A DNA stretch of 64,000 nucleotides, taken from contig CAVWXY010000016.1 in the NCBI GenBank assembly GCA_963758945.1, positions 1-64,000 of the forward strand, written 5' to 3'. The position numbers and the translations under genes are program-made. The stretch is from VAZQ01 sp963758945 (GTDB lineage: Bacteria; Pseudomonadota; Alphaproteobacteria; Rhizobiales; Xanthobacteraceae). Every line of letters begins with the position of its first letter. Within the stretch, counting starts at the first letter, position 1. Of this stretch, positions 55,150 through 64,000 are shown piece after piece. The notes under the pieces are model-generated. The model was not told where the DNA came from, ran no database searches, and saw nothing but the letters and a program-made list of their open reading frames with translations.

Positions 55150-55836
55150 ATGTCGAATACCCGCAAGATCTTGATCGTGGACGATGACGCCGAGCTGCGC
55201 GAGGCGCTGGTCGAGCAGCTGGCGCTGCACGAGGAGTTCGAATCGGTCGCGGTCGACAATGGAACGAAGGGAGTGCAGGCGGCCAAAGCCGGGCAGGTCG
55301 ATCTCGTGATCATGGATGTCGGGCTTCCCGACGTCGACGGGCGCGAAGCGGTGCGCATCCTGCGCAAGAACGGCTTCAAGGCGCCGATCATCATGTTGAC
55401 CGGACACAATACCGATTCCGATACCATCCTCGGGCTCGAGTCCGGCGCCAACGATTATGTCACCAAGCCGTTTCGTTTCGCGGTGCTGCTCGCGCGCATC
55501 CGCGCGCAGCTGCGCCAGCACGAGGCGAGCGAGGACGCCGTGTTCACCATCGGGCCCTATACGTTCCGGCCAAGCTCGAAAATCCTGCTCAATCCCAAGG
55601 GCAACAAGGTGCGGCTCACCGAGAAGGAAACGGCGATCCTGCGTTATCTCTACCGCGCCGGCCAGCGTCCGGTGTCGCGCGAGACCTTGCTGCAGGAGGT
55701 CTGGGGCTACAATTCCGGGGTCACCACCCACACCCTCGAAACGCATATCTACCGGCTGCGCCAGAAGGTCGAGAAGGACGCGGCCAGCCCGTCCATCCTG
55801 GTCACGGAGGCCGGCGGCTACAAGCTGGTGCCGTGA
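55150..55836 (+). CDS. OmpR-family response regulator
   Basis: This 228-residue regulator starts at ATG 55150 (MSNTRKILIVDDDAELREAL). The receiver has acidic D11-D13, the phosphoacceptor D56 in IMDVGLPDVDGREAV, T84 in MLTGHNTDSD, and K106 in NDYVTKPFRF. The C-terminal winged helix includes RLTEKETAILRYLYRAGQRP, then QEVWGYNSGVTTHTLETHIY and RLRQKVEKD. No histidine kinase gene is adjacent, so it is an orphan here. A cyclic-nucleotide-binding protein gene follows 9 bp later and is likely co-transcribed. The target genes are unknown. Confidence 0.9.
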   Translation: MSNTRKILIVDDDAELREALVEQLALHEEFESVAVDNGTKGVQAAKAGQVDLVIMDVGLPDVDGREAVRILRKNGFKAPIIMLTGHNTDSDTILGLESGANDYVTKPFRFAVLLARIRAQLRQHEASEDAVFTIGPYTFRPSSKILLNPKGNKVRLTEKETAILRYLYRAGQRPVSRETLLQEVWGYNSGVTTHTLETHIYRLRQKVEKDAASPSILVTEAGGYKLVP

Positions 55837-55845
55837 CCTCGCCCC

Positions 55846-56304
55846 ATGGCCATCGAGGACGATATCAGTCTTCTCGAACGGGTGCCGACGCTCAGCCCGC
55901 TGGGACGGCAGGCGTTGCGCATCCTGGCGATCGGGGCGGAGACCCGTTACGTCCACAGCGGCGACGTGCTGTTCAAGGCCGGCGACGATGCCGAGGGCGG
56001 CTTCGTGGTCCAGGAGGGCAGATTCGCGCTGTCATCGCCCGGCGAGGGCAAGGAGGTCACGGTGGGGCCGTGCACGCTGCTCGGCGAGGTCGCGCTGTTC
56101 ACCGAGACGCGGCGTCGCGCCACCGCGAAAGCGCTCGAGCCCTCGACCGTGCTGTGCATTCCGCGGCCGCTGTTCATCAGGATGCTGGACAGCTTTCCGG
56201 ATGCGGCGCGGAAATTGCGCGAGATCCTGGCCGCGCGGCTCGATCAATCGACGCGTGAATTCTCCAGCCTGCGCGGCGCGCTCGATGCGCAGGAGCCGGA
56301 ATGA
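55846..56304 (+). CDS. cyclic nucleotide-binding domain protein
   Basis: This 152-residue protein is essentially a single CNB (Crp-like) domain without a DNA-binding HTH. It begins MAIEDDISLLERVPTLSPLG. ETRYVHSGDVLFKAGDDAEG is followed by GFVVQEGRFALSSPGEGKEV. The phosphate-binding-cassette-like part is TLLGEVALFTETRRRATAKA. The C-terminal helix is DSFPDAARKLREILAARLDQ. Whether it binds cAMP or cGMP cannot be judged. The tight linkage with the response regulator suggests a shared signalling unit. Confidence 0.85.
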   Translation: MAIEDDISLLERVPTLSPLGRQALRILAIGAETRYVHSGDVLFKAGDDAEGGFVVQEGRFALSSPGEGKEVTVGPCTLLGEVALFTETRRRATAKALEPSTVLCIPRPLFIRMLDSFPDAARKLREILAARLDQSTREFSSLRGALDAQEPE

Positions 56305-56329
56305 GGGGGGGCTTCGCTTGCGCCGCCCC

Positions 56330-56454
56330 GTAGCCCGCACGAGCCAACGGGTGCGCGCGACGCGCGGCCCGATGACAGGCTCCGCGGAATGCGGGGCGGT
56401 ACACGACACCCGGATTTCGCTGACGCTTCACGGCTGCGGTGCTCGCCGTGCTAC
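56330..56454. repeat. GTAGCCCG...-type palindromic repeat
   Basis: GTAGCCCGCACGAGCC at 56330 and an inverted ACCCGGATTTCGCTGACGCTTC through GCCGTGCTAC at about 56407-56454 are the two ends of the family seen at 13624 and 15079. The right edge supplies the xthA stop codon (56451-56453). Confidence 0.65.
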
Positions 56455-57266
56455 ACCTCGAGGGTTGCGGTCACCGGGACGTGGTCGGAGGGTCGCAGCC
56501 AGCCGCGCAGCGGCCTGAGCACGCGCAAATCGCCGAGGCGATCGGCGAGGGCGGGCGCAATCCAGATGTGATCGAGCCTGCGGCCCTTGTCGGCGGTCTC
56601 CCAGTCGGGCGAGCGATAGCTCCACCATGTGTACAGCTTGGCCGGCTCCGGCACCCGCATCCGCATGGCGTCGACCCAGCCGCCGGCCTTCTGGGCGGCG
56701 ACGAGCTTCTCGCATTCGATCGGCGTATGCGAGACGACGCGCAGCATCTGCTTGTGGCTCCAGACGTCGTGCTCGAGCGGGGCGACGTTGAGGTCGCCGA
56801 CGAGAATCATGCGGTTTGCGCCGTTGCAGCGCAGCGCCTCGAACGCGCGCATCTCGTCGAGGAAAGCGAGCTTGTGTGCGAATTTGGGATTGACCTCGGG
56901 GTCGGGGATATCGCCGCCGGCCGGCACGTAGAAATTATGCAGCGTGACCGGATCGCGCAGGCCGGCGCGCTCGCCGAGCACGGCCGAGACGTGGCGGCAA
57001 TCCGCCTTGCCGCAGAAGGATCGCGTCTCGAAGCTGTCGAACGGCAGCCGCGAGAGCACGACGACGCCGTGATAGCCCTTCTGCCCGTTCAGCGCCATGT
57101 GCTCGTAGCCGAGACGCTTGAAGCGCTTGCGCGGAAACTTGTCGTCGGGGCACTTGGTCTCCTGCAGGCAGAGCACGTCCGGCCGAACCGCTTTCACGAA
57201 TTTCGCGACCGTGTCGATGCGCAAGCGCACGGAATTGATATTCCAAGTGGCGATGGTCAGTCGCAT
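56451..57266 (-). CDS. xthA: exodeoxyribonuclease III
   Basis: XthA is an AP endonuclease and 3'-5' exonuclease in base-excision repair. The 271-residue protein begins MRLTIATWNINSVRLRIDTV and has LCLQETKCPDDKFPRKRFKR with the metal Glu. GYHGVVVLSRLPFDSFETRS, PVTLHNFYVPAGGDIPDPEV and ILVGDLNVAPLEHDVWSHKQ follow. YTWWSYRSPDWETADKGRRL, DHIWIAPALAD and SDHVPVTATLEV hold the catalytic Asp/His. It is complete. It points at the cyclic-nucleotide-binding gene, with a repeat between. Confidence 0.94.
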   Translation of the reverse strand: MRLTIATWNINSVRLRIDTVAKFVKAVRPDVLCLQETKCPDDKFPRKRFKRLGYEHMALNGQKGYHGVVVLSRLPFDSFETRSFCGKADCRHVSAVLGERAGLRDPVTLHNFYVPAGGDIPDPEVNPKFAHKLAFLDEMRAFEALRCNGANRMILVGDLNVAPLEHDVWSHKQMLRVVSHTPIECEKLVAAQKAGGWVDAMRMRVPEPAKLYTWWSYRSPDWETADKGRRLDHIWIAPALADRLGDLRVLRPLRGWLRPSDHVPVTATLEV

Positions 57267-57434
57267 GCGGGAGTCGGTTGTCAGTGATCAGCGATAAGAA
57301 TCCGAGGCCGATCGAGCCGGCGCCCAATCATGATTCTGCTGATCGACGACGGGCGCATGCGGCAGAATTGGCGATCAGCCGCGCGGAGGTCAAGAACCTC
57401 GCTTTGAAGCTGGGGGGCCGTGCGCCGATGTTTG

Positions 57435-58232
57435 CTACTGGACGTAGCGGGTGTAGTCGATCTTGAACAGGCCGGGATCGGGCCGTTTGCTGTTGTCGAG
57501 ATCGGACACGGCGACCGTGGTGTCGTAGCCCTGCGGGTCCGTGATCGTCCACTGCTTGAGCTGATAGTCCTTGGCGCCGAGCATCATCATCAACCGACTG
57601 GTGCCGATCAGCGGCTGCTGCTCCTCGATGACGATGGTCACGAACGCGTCGTCGGAGCGTACTCCCACCACATTGGTGTCGCGCAGGAGATCGATGCGCG
57701 AGGAGAGGAGAAAGCGCAGCGGGGTCTGCGAGAGCGGGTAGAGATCCTGCGTGGCGAGCTTGCGGTCGCGCACCACCACCGACTCCCCGTCGGCGACGAT
57801 CTCGATCGGGCTCGGCGGGTCGTATTCGAAGCGAACCTTGCCGGGCTTCTGGATGTAGAATTCGCCCTTGACGCGGCTGCCGTCGGGCCCGACCTGGAGG
57901 AAATTGCCGACCAGCTGCTGCATGCTCGAAAGGTAGGCGCTGGCCTTGTCCACCTGCGCGCGCTGCGCCGGGGTGAGGGCGGCGGTGGTGGTCACCGCCG
58001 GCGGAGGAGCCTCCGGCTCCTTGTCCAGATGGAACAGCGACTTGAAGCCGGCCGCGAGCCCGGAGACGCCGGATTGCGCGTTCGGGACGGATCTCGCCGC
58101 CGGAGCGGCGCCTTCCTTCGGGAGCGGGGCGGGTGTCGGCAGCGGAACGGTCTCGGCGGCCGCCCCCGCGGCCAGCAGGCCCATGCCCAACAGCACCGTG
58201 CCCGCCACCAGCCCCCGGCTCATGCCAGCCAT
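57435..58232 (-). CDS. lolA: outer-membrane lipoprotein carrier protein LolA
   Basis: LolA ferries lipoproteins across the periplasm. The 265-residue protein has a signal peptide (MSRGLVAGTVLLGMGLLAAG, A-A cleavage near 27) and a Pro/Ala-rich region. The LolA fold contains AYLSSMQQLVGNFLQVGPDG, SRVKGEFYIQKPGKVRFEYD, PPSPIEIVADGESVVVRDRK and QWTITDPQGYDTTVAVSDLD. ATG 58232 (MAG) or 58226 (MSRG) could start it. It lies just downstream of ftsK on the same strand, the usual Rhizobiales order ftsK-lolA-xthA. Confidence 0.92.
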   Translation of the reverse strand: MAGMSRGLVAGTVLLGMGLLAAGAAAETVPLPTPAPLPKEGAAPAARSVPNAQSGVSGLAAGFKSLFHLDKEPEAPPPAVTTTAALTPAQRAQVDKASAYLSSMQQLVGNFLQVGPDGSRVKGEFYIQKPGKVRFEYDPPSPIEIVADGESVVVRDRKLATQDLYPLSQTPLRFLLSSRIDLLRDTNVVGVRSDDAFVTIVIEEQQPLIGTSRLMMMLGAKDYQLKQWTITDPQGYDTTVAVSDLDNSKRPDPGLFKIDYTRYVQ

Positions 58233-58336
58233 GGTCCCCTCTCCGTCCCCGTCTTACGTGAGTTCGCTAGCCGCCCCGTGTGGCGAGATGACGACAAATT
58301 GCCGGCGAGCTTGGTTAACCGCGCTGGCCGGGATAC

Positions 58337-60784
58337 TCAATAGCGTTCCGCGTCCTCCTCGCCCACGAGGATTTCGCGCTTGCCGGCGTGATTGGCCTGG
58401 CCGACGACGCCTTCTTTCTCCATGCGCTCCATGAGCGAGGCGGCCCGGTTATAGCCGATCTGCAGCCGCCGCTGGATGTAGCTGGTCGAGGCCTTGCGGT
58501 CGCGCAGGACGACCTGCACGGCCTGCTGGTAGAGGTCGCCGCCCTCCGGCTGGCCCATGCCGGTCGCGTCGAAGACCGGGTTGCCGTCCTCGTCCTCCTC
58601 CTCCGCCGCGGTGACGGCTTCGAGGTATTGCGGCGTGCCCTGCGACTTGAGATGACGGACGACCTTCTCGACCTCCTCGTCGGAGCAGAAGGGGCCGTGC
58701 ACGCGGCTGATGCGGCCGCCGCCGGCCATGTACAGCATGTCGCCCTGCCCGAGCAGCTGCTCGGCGCCCTGCTCGCCCAGGATGGTGCGGCTGTCGATCT
58801 TGGAGGTGACCTGGAACGAGATGCGGGTCGGGAAATTGGCTTTGATCGTGCCGGTGATGACGTCGACCGACGGCCGCTGCGTCGCCAGGACCACGTGCAG
58901 GCCGGCCGCGCGCGCCATCTGCGCGAGCCGCTGCACGGCGCCCTCGATGTCCTTGCCGGCGACCATCATCAGGTCGGCCATCTCGTCCACGATGACGACG
59001 ATGTACGGCAGCGGCTCGAGATCGAGCTCCTCGTTCTCGTAGATCGCTTCGCCGCTTTCCTTGTCGTAGCCGGTGTGGACGGTGCGGGTGAGCTTCTCAC
59101 CCCTGCCCTTCGCCTCGGCCAGGCGCGCGTTGTAGCCGTCGATGTTGCGCACGCCGAGCTTCGACATCTTCTTGTAGCGCTCCTCCATTTCGCGCACCGC
59201 CCATTTGAGCGCGACCACGGCCTTCTTCGGATCGGTGACGACCGGCGCGAGCAGGTGCGGAATGCCGTCGTAGACCGAGAGCTCGAGCATCTTCGGGTCG
59301 ACCATGATCAGCCGGCACTGATCGGGCCGCAGCCGATAGAGCAGGCTCAGGATCATGGTGTTGATGGCGACCGACTTGCCGGAGCCCGTCGTGCCGGCGA
59401 TCAGCAGGTGCGGCATGCGCGCGAGATCGACGATCACCGGCTCGCCGCCGATGGTCTTGCCCAGGCAGAGCGGCAGCTTGGCGGTGGTGTCGACATAATC
59501 GCTGCTGGCGAGCTGCTCGCGCAGAAAGACCTTTTCGCGCGTCGGATTGGGAAGCTCGATGCCGATGGCGTTGCGGCCGGCGACCACCGCGACGCGCGCC
59601 GAGAGCGCGCTCATGGAGCGGGCGATGTCGTCGGCGAGCCCGATCACGCGCGACGATTTGATGCCCGGCGCGGGCTCCAGCTCGTAGAGCGTGACCACCG
59701 GACCCGGCCGGGCATTGATGATCTCGCCGCGCACGCCGAAGTCGGCGAGCACGCCCTCGAGCGCGGTTGCGTTGCTTTGCAGGGCGTCGGCGCTCAGGGT
59801 CGCGCGGCTAACCGGCTTGGGCGCGGCGAGGAGCTCGAGCGGCGGCAGCACATAGCCGCCGCTCGATTTTCGCACGGTGCGCGGCGCCGCCTTCGGCTTG
59901 CGCGCCGGCGGGGGCCCGTCGTCCTCGTCATCCGTCTCCGGCTCGGCGCGCGGCTGCAAGGTGACGCGGGCGCCCTCATCGAAGCGCGGCTCGGCGCGGA
60001 TGGTCGGTATCGCCTCGCGGCGGCCGCGCGTCCGCGACCCCCGCGTGATCAGGCGCGCCAAGCGCGCCTTGAGACTGAGGAAGCCATGAGCGATCCAGCC
60101 GAGCGAGATCGACCCTCGCTCCTCGTCCTCCTCCACCGTCTCCTCGCGACTGTGCCCATCATCGCGTCTGGCGTCGTGCTTGTGGTCGCGTTCGTCGTCG
60201 TCCCTGCGGGCATTCCAGCCGAAGCCCGCGGCAATAGCGAAGCAGGCCAGCGTTCCCACGCCCGCCGCGACCGCGATCGCGAGACGCGGCAGTCCCGAAA
60301 GCGTGCCGCCGGCGAGCAGGGCCGGCAGCCGCAGCAGCCAGTCGCCGCCGACGCCGCCGAGCCCGACCGGCAGCGGCCAAGTCGGGCTCCGCGGCAGCGC
60401 GGCGGCGCAAGCCGTGGCCAGCAGCACGGCCAGCATCCAAAACATCAAGCGAATTCGCACGCGCTGCAGCGGCCGATGGGTGGCGAGCCGCCAGCCCCAA
60501 ATGGCGACCGGCAAGACCAGCACCAGCGCCGCCACGCCGAGGAGCTGGATCAGCAGATCGGCAACGACGGCACCGGAGAGGCCGAGCATGTTGCGAACGG
60601 GCGCATTGGTGGCGTGACTCAGCGAAGGATCCTGCACCGACCAGGTCGCGAGCGCGAGGCAAAGCAGAACCGCAAGCGCGATCAGGGTGAGGCCGCCGAG
60701 CTCGCGCAGCCGCCGGGCGAGCGCATCGCGCACCGTGTCGGGGAGGAAGCCCAGGCTGACGAGACCGCGGTCGATGGCCGGCAT
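58337..60784 (-). CDS. ftsK: DNA translocase FtsK
   Basis: FtsK anchors at the septum and pumps chromosome ends for dimer resolution. The 815-residue protein starts at ATG 60784 (MPAIDRGLVSLGFLPDTVRD). About four N-terminal membrane helices lie at 30-185. An acidic/basic linker (190-300) is short compared with E. coli. The motor has Walker A GTTGSGKSVAINTMI (474-481) and Walker B YIVVIVDEMADLMMVAGKDI (595-604). The KOPS-reading gamma domain is LYQQAVQVVLRDRKASTSYI then QRRLQIGYNRAASLMERMEK. An aminotransferase gene ends 9 bp upstream. The open frame running further upstream to 62056 is a shadow of that gene. Confidence 0.95.
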   Translation of the reverse strand: MPAIDRGLVSLGFLPDTVRDALARRLRELGGLTLIALAVLLCLALATWSVQDPSLSHATNAPVRNMLGLSGAVVADLLIQLLGVAALVLVLPVAIWGWRLATHRPLQRVRIRLMFWMLAVLLATACAAALPRSPTWPLPVGLGGVGGDWLLRLPALLAGGTLSGLPRLAIAVAAGVGTLACFAIAAGFGWNARRDDDERDHKHDARRDDGHSREETVEEDEERGSISLGWIAHGFLSLKARLARLITRGSRTRGRREAIPTIRAEPRFDEGARVTLQPRAEPETDDEDDGPPPARKPKAAPRTVRKSSGGYVLPPLELLAAPKPVSRATLSADALQSNATALEGVLADFGVRGEIINARPGPVVTLYELEPAPGIKSSRVIGLADDIARSMSALSARVAVVAGRNAIGIELPNPTREKVFLREQLASSDYVDTTAKLPLCLGKTIGGEPVIVDLARMPHLLIAGTTGSGKSVAINTMILSLLYRLRPDQCRLIMVDPKMLELSVYDGIPHLLAPVVTDPKKAVVALKWAVREMEERYKKMSKLGVRNIDGYNARLAEAKGRGEKLTRTVHTGYDKESGEAIYENEELDLEPLPYIVVIVDEMADLMMVAGKDIEGAVQRLAQMARAAGLHVVLATQRPSVDVITGTIKANFPTRISFQVTSKIDSRTILGEQGAEQLLGQGDMLYMAGGGRISRVHGPFCSDEEVEKVVRHLKSQGTPQYLEAVTAAEEEDEDGNPVFDATGMGQPEGGDLYQQAVQVVLRDRKASTSYIQRRLQIGYNRAASLMERMEKEGVVGQANHAGKREILVGEEDAERY

Positions 60785-60792
60785 GATCGACC

Positions 60793-62010
60793 TCAGCCCA
60801 GCACCGCGACCAGGCGATGCAGCGCCTGCGCCGTGGTCTCTTGGTCCGCCACCATGGCGACGCGGATATAGCCGCGGCCGGGATTCGAGCCGTCGGCCTG
60901 GTCGCGCGCGAGGTAGCAGCCCGGCACGACGCGCAGCCCCGCCTCGCGCCACAGCCGCAGCGTCGCGACCTCGTCGCCGCCTTGCGCCGAGACGTCGAGC
61001 CACAGGAAGAATCCGCCGGCCGGTCGCCGGTAGCCATAGCGGCCGCCGATGATCTGGTCGGCGAGATCGAATTTCCGCGCGTAGAGACGCCGGTTCTCCT
61101 CCACATGCGTCTCGTCGCCGTAAGCGGCGATGGCCACGCGCTGCGCCGGTATCGGCACCTGCGGTGCGGCGACGTTGCGTAGCTCGAGGAAGCGCGCGAG
61201 AAATTGCCGGTCGCCGGCGGCGAAGCCGATGCGCAGGCCGGGCAGGTTCGAGCGTTTGGAGAGCGACTGGAACTCCACCACGTTCGCAAAATCGGGGCCC
61301 GCCGCTTCGAGCATGCCGGCTGGCGCGTGCCGGGTGTAGATTTCGGAATAGCATTCGTCGCTGAAGACCAGGAACCCGTAGCGCCGGGCGAGACCGACCA
61401 GGCGCGCGAGATAGGCGCGATCGGCGACCGCCCCCTGCGGGTTGGCGGGCGAGGCGATGAAGCAGGCCACCGTGCGCGCCAGCAACTCCTCGGGCAGCGC
61501 CTCGAGGTCGGGCAGGAAGCCGCTCGCCGCCGTGGCCGGCAGGTAGACCGGCTCGCAATTGGCAGCCACCGCGCCCGCGGCGTAGGCGGCATAGAATGGG
61601 TTGGGAATCAGCATGGCCGGGCGCCCGCGCCGGCCGCCGATGAAGCGTGCGGCCGCGATGGCCGCCAGGAACAGGCCCTCGCGCGAACCGTTGAGCACCA
61701 GCGTCTCGCTTTCGGGATCGATCGGCCGCGGGAGCGCGAACCGCCGTCCGAGCCAAAGGGCGGCGGCCGCGCAGAAGGGGTCGAGGCCCTTGTTCATGGG
61801 ATAGCGCCCGAACTCGTCGATATGGGCGGCGAGGATCGGCCCGACGAAGGACGGCACGGGATGCTGCGGCTCGCCCACGGCGAGGCTGATCGCCGGCTGG
61901 CCGGGTTCGGCATTGCCCAGAAGCTCGCGCAGCCGCACGAATGGCGAGCGGCCAATGTCGGCGCGGGCGGGCGCGGGAGGGGTCTCGCGTTCGGCGGCGG
62001 TCATGAACAT
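60793..62010 (-). CDS. PLP-dependent aminotransferase (class I/II)
   Basis: This is a 405-residue fold-type I aminotransferase. LAVGEPQHPVPSFVGPILAA and YPMNKGLDPFCAAAALWLGR are typical of the DapC/AspC-like groups. LVLNGSREGLFLAAIAAARF and ANPQGAVADRAYLARLVGLA follow. The PLP lysine lies in FQSLSKRSNLPGLRIGFAAG. FFLWLDVSAQGGDEVATLRL contains the C-terminal region. The substrate could be succinyldiaminopimelate, as in DapC of actinobacteria and some proteobacteria, but sequence alone does not decide. It shares an operon with ftsK (gap 8 bp). Confidence 0.88.
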   Translation of the reverse strand: MFMTAAERETPPAPARADIGRSPFVRLRELLGNAEPGQPAISLAVGEPQHPVPSFVGPILAAHIDEFGRYPMNKGLDPFCAAAALWLGRRFALPRPIDPESETLVLNGSREGLFLAAIAAARFIGGRRGRPAMLIPNPFYAAYAAGAVAANCEPVYLPATAASGFLPDLEALPEELLARTVACFIASPANPQGAVADRAYLARLVGLARRYGFLVFSDECYSEIYTRHAPAGMLEAAGPDFANVVEFQSLSKRSNLPGLRIGFAAGDRQFLARFLELRNVAAPQVPIPAQRVAIAAYGDETHVEENRRLYARKFDLADQIIGGRYGYRRPAGGFFLWLDVSAQGGDEVATLRLWREAGLRVVPGCYLARDQADGSNPGRGYIRVAMVADQETTAQALHRLVAVLG

Positions 62011-62121
62011 CGATAAAGCGGCGCCAGGACCCGCCGCGCAAGGATTGTCCTAGCATAGCGGCGGCCAGGTTAAGACGCGATTAACCATCGGGCGGGGGGC
62101 GCGGCCGGAACCGAACAAAGT

Positions 62122-62151
62122 GAGGGGCCCCGGCTTGCGCCGGGGCCCCTC
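62122..62151 (-). terminator. strong hairpin downstream of amtB
   Basis: GAGGGGCCCCGGC (62122-62134) and GCCGGGGCCCCTC (62139-62151) form a perfect 13-bp stem with a 4-base loop. It lies between the amtB stop and the aminotransferase start. No T-run follows, so it may be a Rho-assisted or stem-only terminator. Confidence 0.75.
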
Positions 62152-62194
62152 GACGGCAAGGGCGGTGCCGGGTCTCCGCCCTAACCGTATCGGG

Positions 62195-63625
62195 TCAATG
62201 GACGGTCTCGCCGTGCAGCGCGAGATCGAGGCCCTCGCGCTCCACCTCGTCGCTCACGCGCAGGCCGATGAAGATGTCGACGATCTTGAGGATGATCAGC
62301 GACACGACGGCGTCGTAGACGAAGACGATGACGATGCCGTAGAGCTGATTGAGCACCTGCATCGGGTTGCCGTCGAACAGGCCGGGCTGGCCGCCATAGG
62401 CCTCGACCGCGAACACGCCCGTGAGCAGCGCGCCCACGATGCCGCCGACCGCATGCACGCCGAAGGCGTCGAGCGCGTCGTCGTAGCCCAGCATGTGCTT
62501 CAAGCCGGTGCAGCCCCAGTAGCAGACGACGCCGGCGGCGATGCCGATGCATACCGACCCGATCGGGCCGACGAAGCCCGACGCCGGGGTGATGGCGACG
62601 AGGCCGGCGACCGCACCGGTGCAGATGCCGATCACCGTCGGCTTGCCGCGCACCATCCACTCGACGATCATCCAGGTGAACGCCGCCACCGCGGTCGCCA
62701 TGTGCGTCACCAGCATGGCCATGCCGGCGACCATGCCCGCGCTCACCGCCGAGCCGGCGTTGAAGCCGAACCAGCCGACCCACAGCAGCGAGGCGCCGAT
62801 GAAGGTGAGCACCATATTGTGCCCCGGGCCGGTCTCCTTGCGCTTGCCGAGGACGAGGCAGGCCATCAGGCCGGCGACGCCGGAATTGATGTGGACCACG
62901 GTGCCGCCGGCGAAGTCGAGGACCTTGATCCAGGCGTCCGTATTGCCGGCGGAGAGGAATCCGTCCGGCCCCCAGACCCAATGCGCGATCGGCGAATAGA
63001 CGAAGATCGCCCACAGGCCGATGAACCAGAGCATGGCCGAGAATTTCATGCGCTCGGCGAAGGCGCCGGCGATCAGCGCCGGGGTGATGATGGCGAAGGT
63101 CAGCTGGAACGCGATGTAGACGGTCTCAGGTATCGTGGGCGCCAGAGGATTGGGATTGCCGATCCCCTTGGCGACGTCGCTCACGATCCCTTGCAGGAAC
63201 GCGCGGTCCAGACCGCCGATGAAGGGGGTGCCCGCCCGGAACGCCAGGCTGTAGGTGAAGATCAGCCAGAGAATGCTGACGAGACAGGTGATGGCGAAGC
63301 TCGTCATCACGGTGTCGCCCACGTTCTTCTTGCGCACCATTCCGCCGTAGAACAGGCCGAGGCCGGGGATCGTCATCATCAGCACCAGCGCCATCGACGT
63401 GAGCATCCAGGCGGTGTCGCCGGCATTGGGCGTGCAGTTCTCGAGCACCGGCGCGGTGCCGCCGGCGCAGGCGGGCGGGGCGGCGGCTTCCGCCGCGGCC
63501 GGGGCTGGAGCGGCGGCTTCCTCGGCATAGGAGCGGTCGAGCACCGACATGCTCAGGACGAGCGCGAACAGAGCCCCGAGCGCGAGGGCCACAAGTCCCG
63601 CACGGGTTGGTTTCTTGAACGTCAT
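62195..63625 (-). CDS. amtB: ammonium transporter AmtB
   Basis: AmtB is a trimeric ammonium channel. The 476-residue protein has a signal peptide and a low-complexity alanine-rich segment (residues 1-60) before eleven membrane helices. GDTAWMLTSMALVLMMTIPG, GLGLFYGGMVRKKNVGDTVM, DFAGGTVVHINSGVAGLMAC and ADWVGWFGFNAGSAVSAG-like motifs place the Phe gate and the twin-His pore (VVHINSG and AVGGIVGALL contain the His residues). It is followed, after the terminator, by an unrelated aminotransferase. glnK lies 39 bp upstream, so glnK-amtB form the standard nitrogen-regulated operon. Confidence 0.94.
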   Translation of the reverse strand: MTFKKPTRAGLVALALGALFALVLSMSVLDRSYAEEAAAPAPAAAEAAAPPACAGGTAPVLENCTPNAGDTAWMLTSMALVLMMTIPGLGLFYGGMVRKKNVGDTVMTSFAITCLVSILWLIFTYSLAFRAGTPFIGGLDRAFLQGIVSDVAKGIGNPNPLAPTIPETVYIAFQLTFAIITPALIAGAFAERMKFSAMLWFIGLWAIFVYSPIAHWVWGPDGFLSAGNTDAWIKVLDFAGGTVVHINSGVAGLMACLVLGKRKETGPGHNMVLTFIGASLLWVGWFGFNAGSAVSAGMVAGMAMLVTHMATAVAAFTWMIVEWMVRGKPTVIGICTGAVAGLVAITPASGFVGPIGSVCIGIAAGVVCYWGCTGLKHMLGYDDALDAFGVHAVGGIVGALLTGVFAVEAYGGQPGLFDGNPMQVLNQLYGIVIVFVYDAVVSLIILKIVDIFIGLRVSDEVEREGLDLALHGETVH

Positions 63626-63664
63626 GGGTCTAACTCCTGTCGCTAGACGTTTGAGTGCGGGACT

Positions 63665-64000
<336 letters not shown>

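Noticed and set aside
58388..60871. 827-residue plus-strand open frame opposite ftsK
   Set aside because: A shadow of ftsK with no recognisable domain.
60785..62056. Apparent N-terminal extension of ftsK to 62056 (1,239 residues in total)
   Set aside because: The extension is the wrong frame of the aminotransferase gene (60793-62010). FtsK-like sequence and its membrane helices begin at 60784.

Overview
The window looks like the origin-proximal part of a high-GC alphaproteobacterial chromosome, most likely Hyphomicrobiales (Rhizobiales) of the Bradyrhizobium/Xanthobacteraceae kind. The evidence is the gene order ppsR-[gap]-hemE-hemJ-rho and mnmE-mnmG-rsmG-parA-parB, the maf/coaE/dnaQ/secB block, the hemC-hemD-Mic60-hemY cluster, two parS-type sites, clustered GANTC sites and several intergenic hairpin repeat families. 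The genus assignment is inference; no rRNA is present.

Positions 1 to about 11,590 are accessory. They hold phage-like debris (a duplicated phage-type module, a ParB-like/DNA methyltransferase fusion, an ATP-dependent DNA ligase tail), a SAM methyltransferase and an AT-richer two-gene CD-NTase (SMODS) plus SLATT membrane effector pair that resembles a minimal CBASS-type anti-phage system. Most of these genes carry single-base frameshifts, often in homopolymers, although their protein motifs remain well preserved. An intact GYD-domain gene, an HTH protein, twin c-type cytochromes, a complete IS3-family element with 3-bp target duplication and two adjacent Hsp20 genes follow. The island stops at a tRNA-Thr(CGT) gene.

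Positions 11,700 to 32,700 are core genome. They hold tetrapyrrole genes (hemY, Mic60-like, hemD, hemC), tsaD, gpsA, an EVE protein, topoisomerase IB, acetyl-CoA synthetase, cell-wall enzymes (L,D-transpeptidase, MltA), Smr, a Tim44-like protein, FxsA, SecB, DnaQ, CoaE, Maf and PpsR. The hemY 3' end has been invaded by a hairpin repeat that replaces the ancestral C-terminus.

The 378-bp gap at 32,688-33,065 between divergent ppsR and hemE is a strong oriC candidate. It sits where the Caulobacter origin sits, has an AT-rich stretch in a GC-rich neighbourhood, several DnaA-box-like 9-mers and five GANTC sites. To its right lie hemE, hemJ, rho, mnmE, a perfect parS, mnmG, rsmG (with a second parS-like site inside its coding sequence), parA, parB, a cupin gene, then leuS-lptE-holA on the other strand.

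Positions 50,400 to 64,000 hold an MFS exporter, an adaptive alkylation-response pair (ada plus a 2OG-Fe(II) oxygenase), yggS, a second L,D-transpeptidase, a response regulator with a cyclic-nucleotide-binding protein, xthA, lolA, ftsK, an aminotransferase and the amtB/glnK nitrogen pair. The start codon of glnK falls just outside the window.
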